64,000 nucleotides of DNA. It comes from Mycobacterium branderi. GTDB taxonomy: Bacteria > Actinomycetota > Actinomycetes > Mycobacteriales > Mycobacteriaceae. The translations under genes and the position numbers were made by a program. The stretch's first letter is position 1. The number at the start of each line of letters is the position of its first letter. The stretch is taken from NCBI RefSeq assembly GCF_010728725.1, contig NZ_AP022606.1, positions 1,302,001 through 1,366,000 on the forward strand, read 5' to 3'. The notes beneath the pieces were generated by a model. That model was given only the letters and a program-made list of their open reading frames with translations, searched no databases and was not told the origin of the DNA. This document shows positions 60,790 to 64,000 of this stretch, piece after piece.

Positions 60790-61105
60790 TTGCTGGTCGT
60801 GGTGGCGACCAGGGTCTGTTTCCTGGTTGGTCTGCTGTCAGGTGATGCCTGGTTTGTCCCGACGCTCGACGTCTAGAGAAAGAACGGCGCGCCTGGCGGC
60901 AGATCACCTCCGGTGGTGGTGGGATGCCGTTGCCCGAGCCCACCGCGGGGTTGACCTCCCGACTGTGTTTCCCGAGCCTTGAGCTCTTCGATAGAACGAG
61001 GTCCTGCGGTGAGCTGGAGTCACGGACGGCTAGTGAGATGACGGACCTAAGAGTCCCGCGATTAGGGCGCCGCGTGAGTCCACCGGTGACGGCATAACCA
61101 TCGAT
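60790..61105 (+). ncRNA. Candidate IS110 bridge RNA in the left-end leader
   Basis: The ~340-bp stretch before the transposase holds no gene but is rich in hairpins. CTGGTCG (60793-60799) pairs with CGACCAG (60806-60812), and ACCAGG (60808-60813) with CCTGGT (60822-60827). Further downstream is a CACC-TCC-GGTG hairpin near 60906. IS110-type elements (IS621 group) encode in this position a bridge RNA whose loops pair with donor and target DNA. Exact ends and loops cannot be set by eye. A GAAGGAG site for the transposase begins at about 61107. Confidence 0.45.
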
Positions 61106-61123
61106 CGAAGGAGTGATGACACC

Positions 61124-62356
61124 TTGGGCTTGTTTTGTGGAATTGATTGGGCCACTGAACATCACGATGTCGCCGTCATCGACGACGACGGGCGTGTGGT
61201 GGCCCGCGGACGGGTCAGCAATGATGCGGCCGGGTTCGCGGCTCTGTTGACGCTGCTGGCTGAGGCCGGTGACAGCGCCGCGCATCCAATCCCGGTGGGG
61301 ATCGAAACCGATCGCGGACTGTGGGTGGCCGCGCTGCGCGAAACCGGCCGGGTGATCTACCCGATCAACCCACTGGCGGCCTCGCGGTACCGGGCACGGC
61401 ATGCAGTGTCGGGGGCCAAATCCGATGCCACCGATGCGGTGCTGCTGGCCAATATCGTGCGCACCGATGCCGCCGCGCACCGACCGCTGCCCGCCGACAC
61501 CGAGCTGGCCCAAGCCATCCGGGTGCTCGCCCGCGCCCAGCAAGATGCGGTTTGGGCGCGTCAGCAGATCGGCAACCAGATCCGCGACCTGCTCAAAGAC
61601 TTCTACCCGGCCGCCATCGCCGCGTTCGCCGGGCTGCCCGAGGGTGGACTGGCCCGCGCCGACGCCCGCACCATCTTGGCCGCTGCGCCGACCCCAACGC
61701 AGGCGGCGACGCTGACTCCCGCCCGGCTGCGCCGACTGCTGACCAAAGCTGGCCGCCGACGCCATCTCGACCGCGATATCGAGCGGTTGCGCGCCGTGTT
61801 CACCGACACCTACCTGCACCAACCGCCGGCCGTGGAAAACGCGATGGGCATCCAACTGGCGGCGTTGTTGCGCCAACTCGAGGCCGCCTGCACCGCGGCC
61901 GACGAGCTGGCCGAGGCGGCGATCGCCCATTTTGAGCAACACCCGGACGCCAAGATCATCACCAGCTTCCCCGGCCTGGGGATGTTGGCCGGCGCCCGGG
62001 TGCTCGCCGAGATCGGCGATGACCGAACCCGCTTCGCTGAGGCCCGCGGACTCAAAGCCTTCGCCGGATCCGCCCCCATCACCCGCGCCAGCGGCAAGAA
62101 AACCGTTGTCCTGCACCGCCACATCAAGAACCGGCGACTGGCCGCCGTCGGCCCGATCTGGGCACTGGGATCGCTGCGCGCCTCGCCGGGCGCGCGTCGC
62201 CACTACGATGCCCGCCGCGCCGCCGGAGACTGGAACCACCAAGCCCAACGGCACCTGTTCAACAAGTTTCTCGGCCAACTCCACCACTGCCTGCAGACCG
62301 GCCGGCTCTACAACGAACACCTGGCGTTTCCACCTCCTCTCTCGCTAGTGGCTTGA
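61124..62356 (+). CDS. IS110-family DEDD transposase/recombinase
   Basis: The 410-residue protein starts MGLFCGIDWATEHHDVAVID. The RuvC-like acidic residues are visible as Asp8, Glu61 (GIETDRGLW), Asp101 and Asp104 (KSDATDA). The C-terminal Tnp_20 domain reads TSFPGLGMLAGARVLAEIGD and FAGSAPITRASGKK, with the expected catalytic Ser near its end. The start is a TTG after an AAGGAG site. No frameshift is seen. The arrangement, with a long upstream leader, places it in the IS110 rather than the IS1111 group. Confidence 0.92.
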   Translation: MGLFCGIDWATEHHDVAVIDDDGRVVARGRVSNDAAGFAALLTLLAEAGDSAAHPIPVGIETDRGLWVAALRETGRVIYPINPLAASRYRARHAVSGAKSDATDAVLLANIVRTDAAAHRPLPADTELAQAIRVLARAQQDAVWARQQIGNQIRDLLKDFYPAAIAAFAGLPEGGLARADARTILAAAPTPTQAATLTPARLRRLLTKAGRRRHLDRDIERLRAVFTDTYLHQPPAVENAMGIQLAALLRQLEAACTAADELAEAAIAHFEQHPDAKIITSFPGLGMLAGARVLAEIGDDRTRFAEARGLKAFAGSAPITRASGKKTVVLHRHIKNRRLAAVGPIWALGSLRASPGARRHYDARRAAGDWNHQAQRHLFNKFLGQLHHCLQTGRLYNEHLAFPPPLSLVA

Positions 62357-62407
62357 CTCTTAACTTCGTGAGATGTCTTTCTGGCTACAAGGGCGAGGCG
62401 CGGCGGG

Positions 62408-63817
62408 TCAGAACAGCCGGCGCGCCAACTTCCACGCCTTCTCTGTATACGGCGGGTAGATCATCGCCGACACATCGGGTCGGGTCGGCTTGGTCAACAC
62501 CGACTTGCGGTGGCTGAACTCCTCGAAACCGAAGCGGCCGTGGTAGGCGCCCATCCCCGACGCCCCGACCCCGCCGAACGGCAGCTTGGCGGTGGTCACC
62601 TGGAACGCGAGGTGGTTGACCAGCATCCCGCCGGCGGGCACCTCTTTGATCACCCGTTCCCGGACGGCCCGGGTCTTGGTGAACAGGTACGCCGACAACG
62701 GCTTTGGCCGCGAGTTCACGAATTGTATTGCCTCGTCCAGAGACTGGACGGAGATCACCGGCAGGATCGGGCCGAAGATCTCGTTTCTCATCAGCGCGTC
62801 GTCGGGGTCCGGGTCGACCACCACCGTCGGCTGGATCCGCAGATCGGAGGCGTCGGACTTGCCGCCCACCGCGATCTTCCCCTTCGTGTCAGCCAAATAG
62901 CTTGTCAGCCGGTCGAATTGACGCTGGTTGACGATCCGCATCCCATTCGGGTCCTCGGACCCGAACGCCGTGATGGCTTCACCGATCTTGCTGACGAGCT
63001 CGTCGCGGATCTTGGCGTCGGCCAGCACGTAGTCGGGTGCGACGCAGGTCTGCCCGGCGTTCATCAGCTTGATCCAGGCGATCCGCTTGGCGGCGACGTC
63101 GACGTCGGCATCGGCGGCGACGATCACCGGACTCTTGCCGCCGAGCTCCAGCGTCACCGGAGTCAGGTGCGGCGCCGCCGCTTCGTAGACCTTGCGGCCG
63201 ATCTCGGTGCCGCCGGTGAACAACACCCGGTCGAAGCCCTGCGCCAGCAGCTCTTGGCTGACGGCGGCGTCGCCTTCGACCACCGCGATCGCGTCGTTGT
63301 CCAGGTAGCGCGGCACCAACTCGGCCATCAAGTGAGCCGACGCCTCCGCGACCTCAGAAGGCTTGAGCACCACGGCGTTTCCGGCTGCGATCGCTCCGAC
63401 GGCCGGGCCGAGCGTCAGATAGAACGGATAGTTCCACGCGCCGATGATCAGGACCGTGCCGTACGGCTCGTACTCGATCCAGCCGCGGCCGGGCAGCTGC
63501 GAAAGCTCGAGCCGGGTGTACTTGCGGCGCATCCACTTCTTGACATGCTTTGCGGCGTAGCGCGCCTCGCCGGCAGTGGTGGCCGTGTCGGCCATCCACG
63601 CCTCGAATGGCTTGCGGCACAGGTCTTGATTCAGCGCATCGGCGATCTTGGCCTCGTTCTCGGCCATCATGCGTTCGAGGTTGCGAAGCTGTTCGCGCCG
63701 CCATTCCACCGGGCGGGTTTTGCCGGTGGCGAAGGTTTGCCGTAAGCGGGCGACCGTCTTCGCGACATCGGCCGGGGTGACGGTGCTGGTGGTGTTGGCT
63801 GCGGCCTCGGTCGTCAT
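62408..63817 (-). CDS. Class 3-type aldehyde dehydrogenase (Rv0147 counterpart)
   Basis: The 469-residue NAD(P)-dependent aldehyde dehydrogenase has the catalytic Cys at about 258 (NAGQTCVAPDY) and the general base Glu at about 224 (LELGGKSP). GAWNYPFYLTLGP and NHLAFQVTTAKLPFGGVGASGMGAY are class 3 (fatty-aldehyde) signatures. A GGAAGGGG site lies ahead of the ATG at 63817. It oxidises medium to long aldehydes to acids. It is separated from its usual neighbour by the IS110 element. Confidence 0.93.
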   Translation of the reverse strand: MTTEAAANTTSTVTPADVAKTVARLRQTFATGKTRPVEWRREQLRNLERMMAENEAKIADALNQDLCRKPFEAWMADTATTAGEARYAAKHVKKWMRRKYTRLELSQLPGRGWIEYEPYGTVLIIGAWNYPFYLTLGPAVGAIAAGNAVVLKPSEVAEASAHLMAELVPRYLDNDAIAVVEGDAAVSQELLAQGFDRVLFTGGTEIGRKVYEAAAPHLTPVTLELGGKSPVIVAADADVDVAAKRIAWIKLMNAGQTCVAPDYVLADAKIRDELVSKIGEAITAFGSEDPNGMRIVNQRQFDRLTSYLADTKGKIAVGGKSDASDLRIQPTVVVDPDPDDALMRNEIFGPILPVISVQSLDEAIQFVNSRPKPLSAYLFTKTRAVRERVIKEVPAGGMLVNHLAFQVTTAKLPFGGVGASGMGAYHGRFGFEEFSHRKSVLTKPTRPDVSAMIYPPYTEKAWKLARRLF

Positions 63818-63898
63818 TGGGGTCCCCTTCCTGACCGGCGGAAGCCCAATCGTAACCAACCACCCGGTTGGGCAACAGGGTTGCCGCAGGGCGGGGAA

Positions 63899-64000
<102 letters not shown>

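Larger units (their letters stand above)
60781..62395 (+). mobile_element. IS110-family insertion sequence
   Basis: A single DEDD-type transposase with a long structured leader and a short right end is inserted between the Rv0148-like and Rv0147-like genes, which are adjacent in M. tuberculosis. IS110-family elements lack terminal inverted repeats and usually make no long target duplication. The boundaries are therefore estimates: the left end is near 60781, and the right end is near 62390-62400, only a few bases before the stop codon of the aldehyde dehydrogenase. The transposase frame is intact, so the copy may be active. Confidence 0.75.

Noticed and set aside
60776..62320. 514-codon open frame on the minus strand across the IS110 element
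   Set aside because: It is antisense to an intact transposase with clear DEDD residues and has no recognisable domain.

Overview
The window is high-GC, gene-dense DNA from a mycobacterium (genus Mycobacterium sensu lato; species not determined). The key marker is a complete mce1-type lipid-uptake locus. Running right to left it has a GntR regulator, fadD5, yrbE1A, yrbE1B, mce1A-F and four Mce-associated membrane proteins. Around it are genes I recognise, from recalled M. tuberculosis H37Rv gene order and lengths, as Rv0147 to Rv0180c counterparts. They are collinear but inverted in this window. They include an aldehyde dehydrogenase, an SDR, a quinone oxidoreductase, PtbB phosphatase, FadE2, PntB/PntAb/PntAa transhydrogenase, an Rv0158-like TetR, an Rv0161-like FAD oxidase, AdhE1, TB18.5 and LprO. 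The PE genes that sit in this interval in M. tuberculosis are absent.

Layout. 0-7.3 kb: the end of a membrane protein, an LprO-like exported protein, a threonine aldolase plus acetyltransferase pair that looks foreign, an XRE regulator with a perfect palindromic operator beside a small membrane gene, a CYP140-like P450 and a DUF1275 membrane protein. 7.4-23.6 kb: the mce1 locus, transcribed leftward, mostly with stop/start overlaps of about 4 bp. 23.7-25.3 kb: a thioesterase and AdhE1, divergent. 25.2-51 kb: an accessory catabolic island. 51.2-60.8 kb: MarR plus methyltransferase, then the conserved TetR-pnt-fadE2-ptbB-SDR block. 60.8-62.4 kb: an IS110-family element with a long structured leader (candidate bridge RNA). 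62.4-64 kb: aldehyde dehydrogenase and the tail of another gene.

The island is the most interesting part. A leftward eight-gene operon (32.46 to 25.25 kb), almost entirely translationally coupled, encodes two proteins of unknown role, a P450, a zinc alcohol dehydrogenase, an HpcH/HpaI aldolase, an SDR, a Baeyer-Villiger-type monooxygenase and an esterase. This set fits hydroxylation, oxidation to a ketone, oxygen insertion, ester hydrolysis and C-C cleavage of an alicyclic or steroid/terpenoid-like compound. A rightward operon (45.8-51 kb) encodes a CYP142-like P450, two SDRs (one of the mycofactocin-coupled type), a DUF7064-type protein and a small-molecule kinase-like protein. Between them lie a CoA transferase, two TesB-type thioesterases, SRPBCC and SMP-30 proteins, an acyl-CoA dehydrogenase and hydrolases. 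Two paralogous TetR regulators sit in the island. Five intergenic sites share one motif, ACAGCGTGACACTTT-N10-TGTAAAG (four strong copies and one weaker), always at the head of an island gene or operon. This suggests a single local regulon. The substrate cannot be read from sequence.

No tRNA, rRNA or CRISPR array was seen.
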